From NCBI RefSeq assembly GCF_029323795.1, contig NZ_CP119758.1, positions 3,782,001 to 3,846,000 on the forward strand: a stretch of DNA of 64,000 nucleotides. Reading direction: 5' to 3'. Position numbers and translations under genes: made by a program. A model generated the notes under the pieces. The model was not told where the DNA came from. It searched no databases and saw only the letters and a program-made list of their open reading frames with translations. Positions 1 to 9,615 of the stretch are shown one piece after another. The stretch comes from Zobellia alginiliquefaciens (GTDB lineage: Bacteria > Bacteroidota > Bacteroidia > Flavobacteriales > Flavobacteriaceae). The first letter of the stretch is position 1. Every line of letters begins with the position of its first letter.

Positions 1-1780
1 TTGCAGCCTGTCTGAAGAACAGAGCATAATGAACCAAGGTATCTTTTGGATGTATGGCATACCAACTGAGTGATGTTTCATGGTCCAGAAAATTATGGGA
101 TTCTGCACCTTGAGCTCCGGGACGAACCTGAGACCCTTCATCGTTGGTTATCCACAAACTGTTTTCTCCCGCCATGCAGAATACCTTATTCTTTATATCC
201 GGATGTTGGTAGAAACCATGACCTGGCAGATTACTGTTTCCGGCCCCTACATAACTTTCCGTATCCGGAGTGGTATACTCATCATCAGTATCTACCCAAG
301 TTTCACCTTTGTCGTAGCTCATTAGGGATATTTTGGCCATTTGGGTGTGAAGCACTGTACCGTCTGCATTCCATCGTATAAAATTGGACCCTTTACGTTC
401 ATAGAAGTCCCTGTCTACCCAATCTTTTAGGTAACGAAGAGAGATGTTGGTTTCCATAGGGTTGCCTCTTTCTTTCCAGTAGGCATAATCTTTGGAGGTC
501 GTTTTCCAGGCTTTTCCGTTACGAAGGGCAACATGCCAATTTTTACCTCCGTCTTTACTGCGCCAAATCTGACCGGGTTTGAAGTTGTTCCGAGAAGCGT
601 TGGAATATTCATTGTTAAGGTAAATATTATCTGCATCATTAGGGTCTACCGCAATAGTGTTAAAACGGATGGTAATGGCCGAGGGCATTTCCGGGAATTT
701 TTCCTTAAAATCATGGTCTTTCATATCAAAAACATAAGCTGCGCAGTGTACATAGCTCTTTTTGACATCTGCATTCTTTTGAAATTGCCGCATATCCAAA
801 GGCAAGTTGCCATCTAATTTTTCCCAACTTTCGCCACGGTCAATACTTTTGAAAATCCCACCCTTGTCATTGGTCAATGTTTTACCATCTGCTTTCCACA
901 TGGGGTTACATATAACGTATAGGGTTAGGACATCATTTTTTTTGTTGTAGTGATGGCTCATAGCTCGCATTACATCATAATCAAAACCATTGTTTTTTTG
1001 GGACCAGTTGTTTCCACCATCCGCGCTTTTATAAAAACCATAGTTGGTACTGGCGTATATAATATTTGAGTCTTTTGGGTCTACCAATAAAGTTTCGAAT
1101 TGGGTTTTTGGATGCAAACCTTTGTTCAGTACTACCCAGTTTTTACCCTTGTCCGTACTTTTCCAAAGTTTGTTTAAACTAGGTTCATGTTCTTTAGAGC
1201 CGTGGGGTTTGCTATTGGGGAACAACATTCTACCTAAATGTCTCATTTCACCACCACCGGCATACCAGATATTATCGTCTTTAGGGTCGACGGTTACGCA
1301 GGAAACGTATTTGCCTTTAAAAACAGGATGATTGAGATTTTTCCAAGAGCGGCCTCGGTCTTTGGTAATGAAAATACCCTTATTCTTGTCATCGCTACAA
1401 AAACCAAAATCATGGTTTTGGTGGGAGAAATCTACACTAAAAAGTTGCATGGGGCCTCGGTGCCCTTCCCTGTAACCGGATTCATCACCGTTCAATATGG
1501 TATTGTACGTTTTTCCCTTATCAAAAGAAACGTAAGAATTACCCATATTAGGGCTTATATAGAGAGCATTTGGGTCCGTAGGGTGCCAAAAGGCGCATTT
1601 GTTGTTGCCACTCATGCCAGGGCCAAATTGTTGCCAAACCACAGAAGGGTCGGATGATACTTTTTCGGTCTTTAGGCGTTTGAAAAAAGTAGAACCTTTT
1701 TGCGGTGCTTGAGCGAATATCAGCATTCCCATGAAGAGAAAGGATAGGGTGGCTATTTTAGAAAGGGAGGTTTTACTCAT
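1..1780 (-). CDS. Asp-box (BNR) propeller protein, 3' end outside window
   Basis: The frame is open from an ATG at 1780 to the left edge of the window (593 codons, no stop), so the C-terminus is missing. The N-terminus is a signal peptide ending in F-A-Q. About eight Asp boxes (S/T-x-D-x-G-x-x-W/F) are spaced along the protein, for example SFDKGKTY, TKDRGRSW, STDKGKNW, SADGGNNW, SIDRGESW, SKDGGKNW, SYDKGETW and TNDEG. Each follows a VDPKD-type strand. This is the pattern of a sialidase/VPS10-like beta-propeller of the BNR or WD40/YVTN type. Such proteins occur in PULs, where they may bind or cleave glycans; no sialidase Arg triad was recognised, so an enzymatic role is not claimed. It is the last visible gene of the minus-strand PUL operon, 30 bp after the GH16 gene. 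Confidence 0.85.
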   Translation of the reverse strand, partial: MSKTSLSKIATLSFLFMGMLIFAQAPQKGSTFFKRLKTEKVSSDPSVVWQQFGPGMSGNNKCAFWHPTDPNALYISPNMGNSYVSFDKGKTYNTILNGDESGYREGHRGPMQLFSVDFSHQNHDFGFCSDDKNKGIFITKDRGRSWKNLNHPVFKGKYVSCVTVDPKDDNIWYAGGGEMRHLGRMLFPNSKPHGSKEHEPSLNKLWKSTDKGKNWVVLNKGLHPKTQFETLLVDPKDSNIIYASTNYGFYKSADGGNNWSQKNNGFDYDVMRAMSHHYNKKNDVLTLYVICNPMWKADGKTLTNDKGGIFKSIDRGESWEKLDGNLPLDMRQFQKNADVKKSYVHCAAYVFDMKDHDFKEKFPEMPSAITIRFNTIAVDPNDADNIYLNNEYSNASRNNFKPGQIWRSKDGGKNWHVALRNGKAWKTTSKDYAYWKERGNPMETNISLRYLKDWVDRDFYERKGSNFIRWNADGTVLHTQMAKISLMSYDKGETWVDTDDEYTTPDTESYVGAGNSNLPGHGFYQHPDIKNKVFCMAGENSLWITNDEGSQVRPGAQGAESHNFLDHETSLSWYAIHPKDTLVHYALFFRQAA

Positions 1781-1810
1781 ATCACTGTGGTTTGGAAAAT
1801 GGAAGCCTAT

Positions 1811-3076
1811 TTATTTTATCAAGTTGATATACAGTGTGTTTTGATCTAAAATATTTTTGTTATCACCGTTTACAGGTCGAATGTTGGCCGTTAGCTTATA
1901 GGGCGATTCGGTAGATAGCTTTTCTTCCACCTGAACCACTGTGGTAATATTGGCATATCCCGCATAAGCAATAAATTTGGACTCCGCCACTTTTTCGCCT
2001 TCTGCATCAAACAATTTCAGTTCTATTTCTCGGTCTTGATTTGCCTGATAGGTAAGTGGAATTTGAACAGTGTTAGACTCTTTTTGAGAGATAATGGCCG
2101 TATTGAACGATACATTTTCTTTATAAAGTTTCAACGTACTCTTATTCGTTGAATTGGCGTCATTGGCGTCTACCAGCTTATAAGCTCTAACCCAATCATA
2201 GTACACCGTATTTCTACTTGGGTCGTTTAATTCTTCGGCACTAGGAATTTCTATCCACGGAAATGGATAAGTTTCACTCACTAAACGCATGTACATAGGT
2301 TGATCAAAGGGTTTCTCTTTTATCTTATCGTAAAATTTTTGATGTTTTGGCTGTCGGTCGTTATAATAGTAGCTCGCTGTACTTTCATTACGCCACCAAC
2401 CTCCATATATATTAAAATCTTCCGAGGTAAGTTTTTCGTCTTCAAATTTTACTTGTGGGGCTCGGTAATCATGTTTTTCGCCATCGCAGTCCGTATACCA
2501 GAAATGGGAATTGGAGTGCATTCCACTGGCAAAGTAACTTCCATTAAAATCCCCTTCACGCCCAATAGATTCATGAATATCCCACTCTAAACCGTATTTG
2601 TCACAATCGTTCGGTCCTTTAAAATTGTTGCTGCTCGAAAACCAGAATGTGGTGGACATGGTCGTAGCGGCAGCTTTAACACGACATTCGTAATAACCAA
2701 ATTGAGTCGATTTTTTCGAAACCACGGCGGCCCCTCCAACGTTAAAAGTTATATCTCTACCGTAGGCATGAACTATAGTATCCTTCTCAAGTTTTTTACT
2801 TGTCATTTTCAGAAAACCATCACCCACAGAAACCTGTGATGCCATAAAAAGTCCCGGTGGACGTCCAATCCAAGTGGGGTGGTGGTCGTACCATTTGGTA
2901 GTGTCTAGTTCTGTACCGTTAAATTCATCTGAAAAATCAGGGTTCAAAACCCAACGCTTGCCCATAGGCGGTTTTGGGGGTCCCTGGCGAGTTTCTTCAT
3001 TGGTATTAGGTATTTCTTGAGCAAATAGGCTACCGCTTACAAATGCAAAAAATATAATGGCGTGTTTAAAAATCAT
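1811..3076 (-). CDS. GH16 beta-galactanase (agarase/porphyranase-like)
   Basis: This 421-residue protein has a signal peptide with likely cleavage after Ala19 (S-L-F-A|Q-E). The GH16 catalytic signature ExDxxE is present as EWDIHES, with Glu164 as nucleophile, Asp166 assisting and Glu169 as acid/base. The N-terminal part has the W-x-G-R-P-P-G-L-F and QVSVGDGFLK segments typical of GH16 agarases and porphyranases, in the strand before the active-site cleft. The catalytic domain ends near residue 300 (VYYDWVRAYKLV). About 115 residues follow as a predicted beta-rich tail; no T9SS sorting domain was recognised there. The enzyme would cut beta-1,4 bonds inside a galactan, feeding the exo-enzymes of the same operon. 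The choice between agarose, porphyran and furcellaran as substrate is not settled by eye. Confidence 0.85.
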   Translation of the reverse strand: MIFKHAIIFFAFVSGSLFAQEIPNTNEETRQGPPKPPMGKRWVLNPDFSDEFNGTELDTTKWYDHHPTWIGRPPGLFMASQVSVGDGFLKMTSKKLEKDTIVHAYGRDITFNVGGAAVVSKKSTQFGYYECRVKAAATTMSTTFWFSSSNNFKGPNDCDKYGLEWDIHESIGREGDFNGSYFASGMHSNSHFWYTDCDGEKHDYRAPQVKFEDEKLTSEDFNIYGGWWRNESTASYYYNDRQPKHQKFYDKIKEKPFDQPMYMRLVSETYPFPWIEIPSAEELNDPSRNTVYYDWVRAYKLVDANDANSTNKSTLKLYKENVSFNTAIISQKESNTVQIPLTYQANQDREIELKLFDAEGEKVAESKFIAYAGYANITTVVQVEEKLSTESPYKLTANIRPVNGDNKNILDQNTLYINLIK

Positions 3077-3115
3077 TTTATTTCGTTTAGGTTATTATTT
3101 TTTGGAGAGCAAAAG

Positions 3116-4930
3116 TTAGATGCTCACGCTTATTTTCTTGTTATTTTTCTTTTGTGCTTCAACTTCATAAAAGCGCTGAAGTTTTTCTCCTTCCCCAACT
3201 TCAATGGTGTAAGCACCTTGTTGGAGCACTTTGGGTTTATATTCAGCACCTTTTATTCGGAGAGAGGTTATTACTTCACCTGTATAAAAGTCCTTTACGG
3301 TGACTACTTGATCGGGTTTTGAAATCTTTAAACCGGGTAATTCATAACCATTTTTAATTTGAAAATTATCCGTTTGCTTAAAAGTGATCGGCCAATCGCT
3401 ATACGGTTTTGCATCGTCTGCAAACATATTCGTATTTCTTGGCCAGCATTCGTAAGTGATTTCTCTTTTAGGTTTGTTAAAGCGAATAATGCCATAGCCT
3501 GAAGCTCTTCCGTTCAATAGGTTTTCTGTGGGAGTATTGTCTTCATGGGTAGGGTTGGCAATGGCATGAACCGTAATTTTATTTTTAAATCCGTCCAAAT
3601 ATTCACCCGTGTAATCTGCTGTGCCGGGTTTTCTGTTTTTTCCGGGTTTTTCAGGTTTCCAATAACGTAACCAAAAGTTAGATGAAGCAGGTACTGCAAA
3701 TGAATAACCGGCGTTGTTCCAATCTTCAATTCCATGATGAACCACAGAACCTAGATGTTGGTCTCCCGCAATCATACAGGAAAAACTTTTTCTAATGATA
3801 CCGAGTGCTTTGTTTCTTCCCGATTGCGGCCAGCCGTTGGAATCTACACTATAGCGTTGTCTTTTTTCTAGGGTAGGGGAATGGGTGGAAACACTGGCAA
3901 AAATGGTTTGGGAGAGTACAGCTTTCATTTCCGCATTTTCCCAATCTGTGGTCCAATCTTCTAAAAAGTCCATTTGGCGCTCTCCCAGTAGGGTAGCCTC
4001 GGGCACGTTCATTTCGCGTGTATCTGTAAAACCTCTTTTATTCAATACGCGGTCCGGCCCCGATTTAAATTTTCTGTCTTCTATGATTGCAAAACTGATT
4101 CCGCCCCATTTTAAATCGGTATAATAGACACCTATGCCCTGTTCAATAGGAGTAGGGTCATAGGGGTCCGGTAGGTGGCTGGTCTGTGCACGCTCAACTT
4201 CCTGAATATATGAAACAGGCATGTAATACCCTCCCTTTGTACCGTCTCTGTTTTCGGATTTTATTCCGCCATCGCCCCAAAAATTACCTTGACCTATATC
4301 GTGGTCATCGGGAATGGTAATGGTTGGCGTATTCCTGATGATATCTCCAAAAACCTCCCCGAATTTTAACCAATAGCTGTAATGCTGACTATGGTCATAC
4401 ACTTGGTCTCCCGCAAAGAACAGCACATCTGGTTTTAATTTGTTTAAATTATTTATGATGTCGTCTGCTGGGCCTTGACCGCCATGTCTTTTGTAAATGG
4501 ACCAACAGGAAAAGGCGGCCATAATTACTTCTTCCTTGTTTACAGGATTTTTTTGAATGGTGCCTGTGTAAAACGACTTTTTATTATACGCCACCCGGTA
4601 TTCTTTCTTTAGGGTGTCGTCCCAGTTATCTATCCGGAAAAGAGCTGTGTAGCCAGGATAGTTAATCCGTGATTCTTGAACGGTCTTCCATTCATTATTT
4701 TCTTTAATCTGTAGCTCTGCGGAAAATGGTTCATAATCCTTTATAGGATAGAACTGAGCGGTAAGTTTTAAGGTGTTCTCATGAACGGTATATAAGGCAA
4801 AGCATATTTTGTCTTTTGGAGACGGACTTTTAGAGGAGTGCGGCGCTGTCTTTTTCTGTGCCTGTGCCTGTACACCAATGGTTAGACCTATGAAAAGTTG
4901 TAAAATAAATGATTTTAAAATGGTTTTCAT
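3116..4930 (-). CDS. PhoD-like metallophosphohydrolase
   Basis: The chosen start is the ATG at 4930, giving 604 residues and the signal peptide MKTILKSFILQLFIG...VQAQAQ. A longer frame to 4981 would overlap the upstream sulfatase. The metal-binding motifs of calcineurin-like/PhoD enzymes are visible: FSCWS, AGDQVYDH (about residues 173-180), IPDDHDIGQGN (about 206-216), and a later IAGDQHLGS plus NPTHEDN. A beta-sandwich of about 130 residues precedes the catalytic domain, as in PhoD-type phosphodiesterases. It lies between a sulfatase (25 bp gap) and GH16 (39 bp gap), so it is co-transcribed with galactan-degrading genes. It could remove phosphate or another ester from the substrate or scavenge phosphate. 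Family assignment is firm; the role in the PUL is inference. Confidence 0.8.
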   Translation of the reverse strand: MKTILKSFILQLFIGLTIGVQAQAQKKTAPHSSKSPSPKDKICFALYTVHENTLKLTAQFYPIKDYEPFSAELQIKENNEWKTVQESRINYPGYTALFRIDNWDDTLKKEYRVAYNKKSFYTGTIQKNPVNKEEVIMAAFSCWSIYKRHGGQGPADDIINNLNKLKPDVLFFAGDQVYDHSQHYSYWLKFGEVFGDIIRNTPTITIPDDHDIGQGNFWGDGGIKSENRDGTKGGYYMPVSYIQEVERAQTSHLPDPYDPTPIEQGIGVYYTDLKWGGISFAIIEDRKFKSGPDRVLNKRGFTDTREMNVPEATLLGERQMDFLEDWTTDWENAEMKAVLSQTIFASVSTHSPTLEKRQRYSVDSNGWPQSGRNKALGIIRKSFSCMIAGDQHLGSVVHHGIEDWNNAGYSFAVPASSNFWLRYWKPEKPGKNRKPGTADYTGEYLDGFKNKITVHAIANPTHEDNTPTENLLNGRASGYGIIRFNKPKREITYECWPRNTNMFADDAKPYSDWPITFKQTDNFQIKNGYELPGLKISKPDQVVTVKDFYTGEVITSLRIKGAEYKPKVLQQGAYTIEVGEGEKLQRFYEVEAQKKNNKKISVSI

Positions 4931-4955
4931 TTGATAATAGTTTAGTCCCAACCGC

Positions 4956-6572
4956 TTATTTTGTTTTTTTAAGGGAATCAATTTTTCCTATACCATTTGT
5001 AGGAGCATCATGTTGGGTTTCATGAAGATTAAAAGTAGGAATAGTTTTTAATAATTTGTCACGTTCATTTTTATGTGCTTGTGAAACTTGACTCCAATCT
5101 TTTATTTTAGGATAGCTGATAAGGTCATCCGGTGTTTTACTTACATCATACCACACATCGTTTCCATCTTTTAGAACAAGGTTCCCTCTTACAATTTGGG
5201 TTTCTTTATGATAGCCGTAAACCCACTCCCGATGTGTTGTTTTATCCGTAGTCAAAAAGGGTATTAAACTTTCTCCATTGATTTCATAACTATTGGGAAT
5301 TTCTACATTAGCGATATCGGCAATGGTAGGGAGCACATCCGACATATTTGCAAGCACATCTTGCATTCCTTTTTTGGTCATATTCATTCCTGGAGCGTAG
5401 ATGATTAGAGGTACGTGCGTACCTTTCTGAGATACTGGACTTGATTTGCCGTAGCCACTAGTACCATTGTCCGCACAAAAAATAAAAATGGTGTTGTTCT
5501 CAATACCTAGCTTTTTAAGTTTGTTCATGTACTGCCAAACCTGATAATCTAGATAGTTTATATGATGGTGAATACCGCTATCGGTAACCGTACCATGGGT
5601 GTCATACACTCCGTTATCTCCGGTAACATTAGGTTTAATACGTGTGTATTTTGATCCGTCCCATGAAATTTTTGGCGTACCGGGCCATTTGTTTCCGGAG
5701 TCTGGGTTGAAAAAGTCCCAAGCATCATGACCCAAGTGACTGGTATGGTATACAAAGAAAGGTTCTTTTTCTTTTTGCTTTCTTTCCATGAACTCAAAAA
5801 TAAAATCTAGTTCCACATCGGGACCAAAGGTGTTCAATCCAAATTCTTTTTCCGCTTTTTTAGTATTGGGCCACCACACAAGTTTTTTGTTCGTGCCGGG
5901 GTGGTTCATGAGCTGTACATGTGGTTTCCAATACCAACCGGATTGTACGTAGCTTTTCTTATGGATTTCCTTATTGGTATCGGCATTAAAAATCTTCTTC
6001 TTTCCGTTTATTTCTCTAGTTTCCAAACGGAAGTCCGTGGTGTGTATGGCTTTATTGTAAGAGCCTTCTCCTGGCGTAAAACACCCTTCGTCAAACTGAA
6101 ATCCTTCAATCTCCATTTGTGTTTTTCCTGCCCAAAACGTAACATAGCCACCTGCTTTGGCCACATTGGCGATGGAGTGAGGTGAACTGTCATATAAGTT
6201 CCAAACGCCTTTGCCGTTGGGAGCTTTACCTTTGTCTTTATTATGCCACCATTTGTGTAAATGCGCATACCTGCCTGTCATCATCATAGCCCTACTTGGT
6301 CCGCAAACCGTAGCTGCCCAGGCGGTTTTAATATAACAACCTTCTTCAGCAAGTGTGTTCAATACAGGTGTTTCTGCACGGTATTGCATATCTGAGGTAT
6401 TACCTCCTTTTGGAGGGCTCCAAACCGTAGAGCCGTAAATGGGCAGTTCACGGGCACTAATATCATCGGCATATAAAAGAATGATATTAGGTTTTTCTTG
6501 GGCTATTCCTAATGAGGTTATCATCAGGCTTCCTAGTAAAACCCATAAGACTTTATGATTTGAAATTTTCAT
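4956..6572 (-). CDS. S1-family sulfatase (FGly type, CGPSR)
   Basis: The start is taken at the ATG at 6572 (538 residues), because it gives a clean signal peptide (MKISNHKVLW...SLGIAQ) and avoids overlap with the upstream sulfatase that ends at 6607. The N-terminal NIILLYADDIS strand carries the metal-binding Asp pair. The formylglycine motif is C-G-P-S-R-A-M-M-M-T-G-R, with Cys90 as the residue to be oxidised. FCADNGTSGYG later supplies the second metal-binding D-N. The protein belongs to the type I alkaline-phosphatase-like sulfatases, which hydrolyse carbohydrate sulfate esters, and would act in the periplasm. No maturase (FGE/anSME) gene is in the window. It shares the operon with another sulfatase 34 bp upstream. 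The sulfate position it attacks cannot be told from the sequence alone. Confidence 0.9.
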   Translation of the reverse strand: MKISNHKVLWVLLGSLMITSLGIAQEKPNIILLYADDISARELPIYGSTVWSPPKGGNTSDMQYRAETPVLNTLAEEGCYIKTAWAATVCGPSRAMMMTGRYAHLHKWWHNKDKGKAPNGKGVWNLYDSSPHSIANVAKAGGYVTFWAGKTQMEIEGFQFDEGCFTPGEGSYNKAIHTTDFRLETREINGKKKIFNADTNKEIHKKSYVQSGWYWKPHVQLMNHPGTNKKLVWWPNTKKAEKEFGLNTFGPDVELDFIFEFMERKQKEKEPFFVYHTSHLGHDAWDFFNPDSGNKWPGTPKISWDGSKYTRIKPNVTGDNGVYDTHGTVTDSGIHHHINYLDYQVWQYMNKLKKLGIENNTIFIFCADNGTSGYGKSSPVSQKGTHVPLIIYAPGMNMTKKGMQDVLANMSDVLPTIADIANVEIPNSYEINGESLIPFLTTDKTTHREWVYGYHKETQIVRGNLVLKDGNDVWYDVSKTPDDLISYPKIKDWSQVSQAHKNERDKLLKTIPTFNLHETQHDAPTNGIGKIDSLKKTK

Positions 6573-6606
6573 GTTCTGGTTTGATATGTTTTTAAGTAGT
6601 CTGGAT

Positions 6607-8175
6607 TCAATAAAATTCCCAAAATCCGTATTTCTCACCTTCAATATTTTTTTTAGTATCACCCAATTCCTTGGCTTTCTCCTTCATTTCTTTGCGCATG
6701 GTCCGTACTTGATCGGCGTATTCGGGAAAGAAGGAAAGGTCATAAACCTCCCAGGGGTCGTTTTTAATATTGAACAATTGGGTAACGCGGGATCCCATTA
6801 CGGTTTCACCGCTCTTTTTGTCATAATTATTTGCACGGACGTACTCAATTAATTTATAGTCCCCTTTTCTATATGCCCTTTGGAACTGCCTGTAAGCATG
6901 GTAGGTATAATCCCGAACACTGGTTTTTTCTTTATTGATTACAGGCAAAAGACTTTTACCGGTAACCGAACTAGGCACATCATTACCGATAAAATCCAAG
7001 ATCGTAGGGAAGATATCGAAGTTATAGGCTAAAGCCTCTCTTTTACCGCCCTTGTCTTTTATGAGATTACCTGAAAAAACGAGTGGAATATGAACTCCAT
7101 CTTCATCATAAATATTCTGTTTCCCCATTAAACCATGATTGCCAACTGCCAGACCACTATCACCAGCAAAAACAATTAACGTATTTTCATAGGCGCCGCT
7201 TTCTTTCAATGATGCAATGACTTTACCTATTTGGTCATCTAAATGAGTGATAATGGCATAGTAATCGGAAAGTTGTTCTTTCGCCACATCCGGTGTTCTG
7301 GGCCACACGGCCAATTCTTCGTCTCTTAAAAACATATGCCCATTATCAAAAGGGTGTTGTGCCATATAGGAAGGGGGGAGGATGATATCCTCAATTGGGT
7401 ACATGTCTTTGTATTTCTGTGGTGCCTGTCTTGGATCATGAGGCGCGTGAAATGCCAAATACATGAAGAAGGGATCTTTCTTTTTATAATCCATAATAAA
7501 CTTGGAAGCACTTTCTGCATAGATTTGAGAGGTATGTGGACCGTTTTTTTCTGTGCCGAAAGGGCCTCTTTTATCCTCTTTGGTTACCGGTCTACGGACC
7601 ACTTTTCCATCGGTATCATATACTAGTAGATATCCATCCTCTTTTTTGTAATCACCGTCTTTTTTCCAGTCCCAAGAAGGCATACGAAAGTGATCGACCA
7701 AGTAAATACCTCTGGACATTATACGATCTCCTGAATCAAAAGAACGAGACAGACTGGCATTATCTTGGTGCCATTTGCCCACAATATGGGTGTTGTAGTT
7801 TTGGGCCTGTAAGGCTTCTCCTATGGTTGAATGTTCGGGCGGAATAGTGTGTCCCTGACCCTGTAATTCAAATACGTTTCTACCGGTCAATAACATAGCT
7901 CTACTGGGAACGCAGGTAGCACCGGAAAAAGCACCCATTAAATATCCATTGGAAAATGAAATGCCATCAGCAACCAAAGCATCCATATTTGGAGTCTTTA
8001 CTTGCATGCCACCCAAGGCATGTACTCCTGAAAAGCGATGGTCATCCGTATAGATTACAAGTACATTAGGCCGGTCTTTCTTTTTGGTTTTACGTTTTTG
8101 AGCCCTTACGGGAAGCACCAATAACGTACAAAAAACGACTAAAAAGCAAAGTGAAAATCGATTTCTAAACTTCAT
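6607..8175 (-). CDS. S1-family sulfatase (FGly type, CVPSR)
   Basis: This 522-residue protein starts at the ATG at 8175 with a signal peptide ending LPVRAQ. NVLVIYTDDHR carries the metal-binding aspartates, and C-V-P-S-R-A-M-L-L-T-G-R holds the formylglycine Cys88. AFHAPHDPRQAP (mid-protein) and FAGDSGLAVGNHGLMGKQ (second metal site) are shared with the sulfatase at 17168-18685, suggesting the two are paralogs of one S1 subfamily. It contains a basic stretch (QKRKTKKKDR) right after the signal peptide. It lies 4 bp downstream of a GH28 gene, so it is tightly co-transcribed. It probably removes one class of sulfate ester so that a neighbouring exo-glycosidase can act. Confidence 0.9.
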   Translation of the reverse strand: MKFRNRFSLCFLVVFCTLLVLPVRAQKRKTKKKDRPNVLVIYTDDHRFSGVHALGGMQVKTPNMDALVADGISFSNGYLMGAFSGATCVPSRAMLLTGRNVFELQGQGHTIPPEHSTIGEALQAQNYNTHIVGKWHQDNASLSRSFDSGDRIMSRGIYLVDHFRMPSWDWKKDGDYKKEDGYLLVYDTDGKVVRRPVTKEDKRGPFGTEKNGPHTSQIYAESASKFIMDYKKKDPFFMYLAFHAPHDPRQAPQKYKDMYPIEDIILPPSYMAQHPFDNGHMFLRDEELAVWPRTPDVAKEQLSDYYAIITHLDDQIGKVIASLKESGAYENTLIVFAGDSGLAVGNHGLMGKQNIYDEDGVHIPLVFSGNLIKDKGGKREALAYNFDIFPTILDFIGNDVPSSVTGKSLLPVINKEKTSVRDYTYHAYRQFQRAYRKGDYKLIEYVRANNYDKKSGETVMGSRVTQLFNIKNDPWEVYDLSFFPEYADQVRTMRKEMKEKAKELGDTKKNIEGEKYGFWEFY

Positions 8176-8179
8176 ATTG

Positions 8180-9571
8180 TTATTCTGATTGAACTGAATG
8201 TGTATCCACTAAAATTTGAGTTTCTCTTTGATCATCATCGTTCAAGGAAAAGGAGATATTCTCCGTGTGTAAGCTTTCTATATGCCTACCGTAAATTCCA
8301 TACGCCGGAAGGACCTTGAAAAAGCTGAATTCCGGATACCTTTTTACATCTTCTTCAACCTTGGCCATAGTGTGCTCCATAGTTCCTCCTCCAGGGAGTT
8401 CCAAGTTTATATTTTCTAAAGTTATTTTACCGATTTTATGGTCCGGCGTTCCCGTAATTAGTATACCGGATGGTGGCTTTACCCTAGAACTATCTAAAAC
8501 TCGGGCGTTACCTTTTACATTTTTAATGACCACATTGGTAATGGAGCCTACTTCTTGTTTTTTTGCATTACGATAGGTGCGTAGGCGTTCTCCAAGACGA
8601 ATGAAAATAGGCATATCTACTCTGTCCATCTGGATGCCGTCTATAGTCACATCGTGAATGTTGGCACCATCTACACTTAGGATTTTTATTCCGCCACCTT
8701 TGGTGTCATAAATCTGACAGTTTTTAATATCTATGTTGTACATATCTCCCATAGACTCGGTGCCAAACTTAATAGAGCCCCAATCGCTTTTGAGCTTGCA
8801 ATCGCTTACTTGAACATTGTACGTAGGCTTTGGGCTTGTAGTCTTAATACAAATGGCATCATCTCCCGTATTGATATCGCAATTTTTGATTATTGCATCA
8901 TAGCTGGAATCTAAATCAATACCATCATTATTCTTGTGGGCATGACTATAAATGGAAACGTTATCTACCAAGATAGCATTGGATTGATAGAAATGGCAAG
9001 TCCATGCGGCCGGCTGGCGTAAATGAATATCCTGTACTTTTATTTGAGAGGAGTTTACGAACCGCAAAAGAAAGGGCCTATTGGAGCCAAAATTTTTAGT
9101 TTCGGTAATATTCAATTCCTGAATTTTTGCCTTTATATTTTTCGATAGAAAAGCTTCTCCGTTTCCGTCAATAATTCCTTTTCCGGTTACGGCAATGTTT
9201 GTTGCGTTCTTTGCCCCAATTAGGCAATTGCCGCGTAATTGTCCAGTGGCATCTTGAAACGAATCTATACTTTTATAATCTAACGGATTTGAACTTCCGA
9301 TCAGTTTTGCACCTTCCGCTACATGCAGGGTTACGTTGTCTTTTAAAAGAAGTGTTCCTGAAAGGTAATCGCCATTTTCAATAGTTACAGTGCCTCCACC
9401 AGCAAAATTACAGGCGTCTATGGCCTTCTGAATATTTTTGGTATTCATTGTTTTGCCATCGCCTACGGCACCATAATCGGTTACATTATAGGTGTTCGTT
9501 TTTTCGGAACAGGCTATGAGCATTGAAAATAAGAGTATTACGGGAATAATTAGTTTTTGTTTCAATTTCAT
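8180..9571 (-). CDS. GH28-like exo-glycosidase lipoprotein
   Basis: The ATG at 9571 gives 463 residues with a lipoprotein signal (FSMLIAC, lipobox Cys21); an alternative start lies at 9610. A Pec_lyase-like N-terminal motif (NVTDYGAVGDGKTMNT) leads into a right-handed beta-helix. The GH28 acidic residues are present: NNDGID (about 214-219) and GDDAI (about 236-240). The canonical G-H-G and R-I-K motifs are replaced by S-D-W-G-S-I-K-F-G-T-E-S, as in many bacterial exo-acting members. GH28 enzymes classically cleave galacturonan or rhamnogalacturonan. In this galactan-type locus the real substrate may differ. It is cotranscribed with GH29 (44 bp upstream) and a sulfatase (4 bp downstream). Confidence 0.82.
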   Translation of the reverse strand: MKLKQKLIIPVILLFSMLIACSEKTNTYNVTDYGAVGDGKTMNTKNIQKAIDACNFAGGGTVTIENGDYLSGTLLLKDNVTLHVAEGAKLIGSSNPLDYKSIDSFQDATGQLRGNCLIGAKNATNIAVTGKGIIDGNGEAFLSKNIKAKIQELNITETKNFGSNRPFLLRFVNSSQIKVQDIHLRQPAAWTCHFYQSNAILVDNVSIYSHAHKNNDGIDLDSSYDAIIKNCDINTGDDAICIKTTSPKPTYNVQVSDCKLKSDWGSIKFGTESMGDMYNIDIKNCQIYDTKGGGIKILSVDGANIHDVTIDGIQMDRVDMPIFIRLGERLRTYRNAKKQEVGSITNVVIKNVKGNARVLDSSRVKPPSGILITGTPDHKIGKITLENINLELPGGGTMEHTMAKVEEDVKRYPEFSFFKVLPAYGIYGRHIESLHTENISFSLNDDDQRETQILVDTHSVQSE

Positions 9572-9615
9572 TTTGCGCTCTTTGTGGCTTCTAATTTTAA
9601 GCGGTTCCAAAATGG

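Noticed and set aside
1238-1657. 139-residue plus-strand frame
   Set aside because: It is antisense to the Asp-box protein, whose repeats and signal peptide are convincing.
4956-4981. Longer N-terminus for the PhoD-like protein (621 residues)
   Set aside because: It would overlap the upstream sulfatase and place a charged stretch before the signal peptide. The start at 4930 is cleaner.
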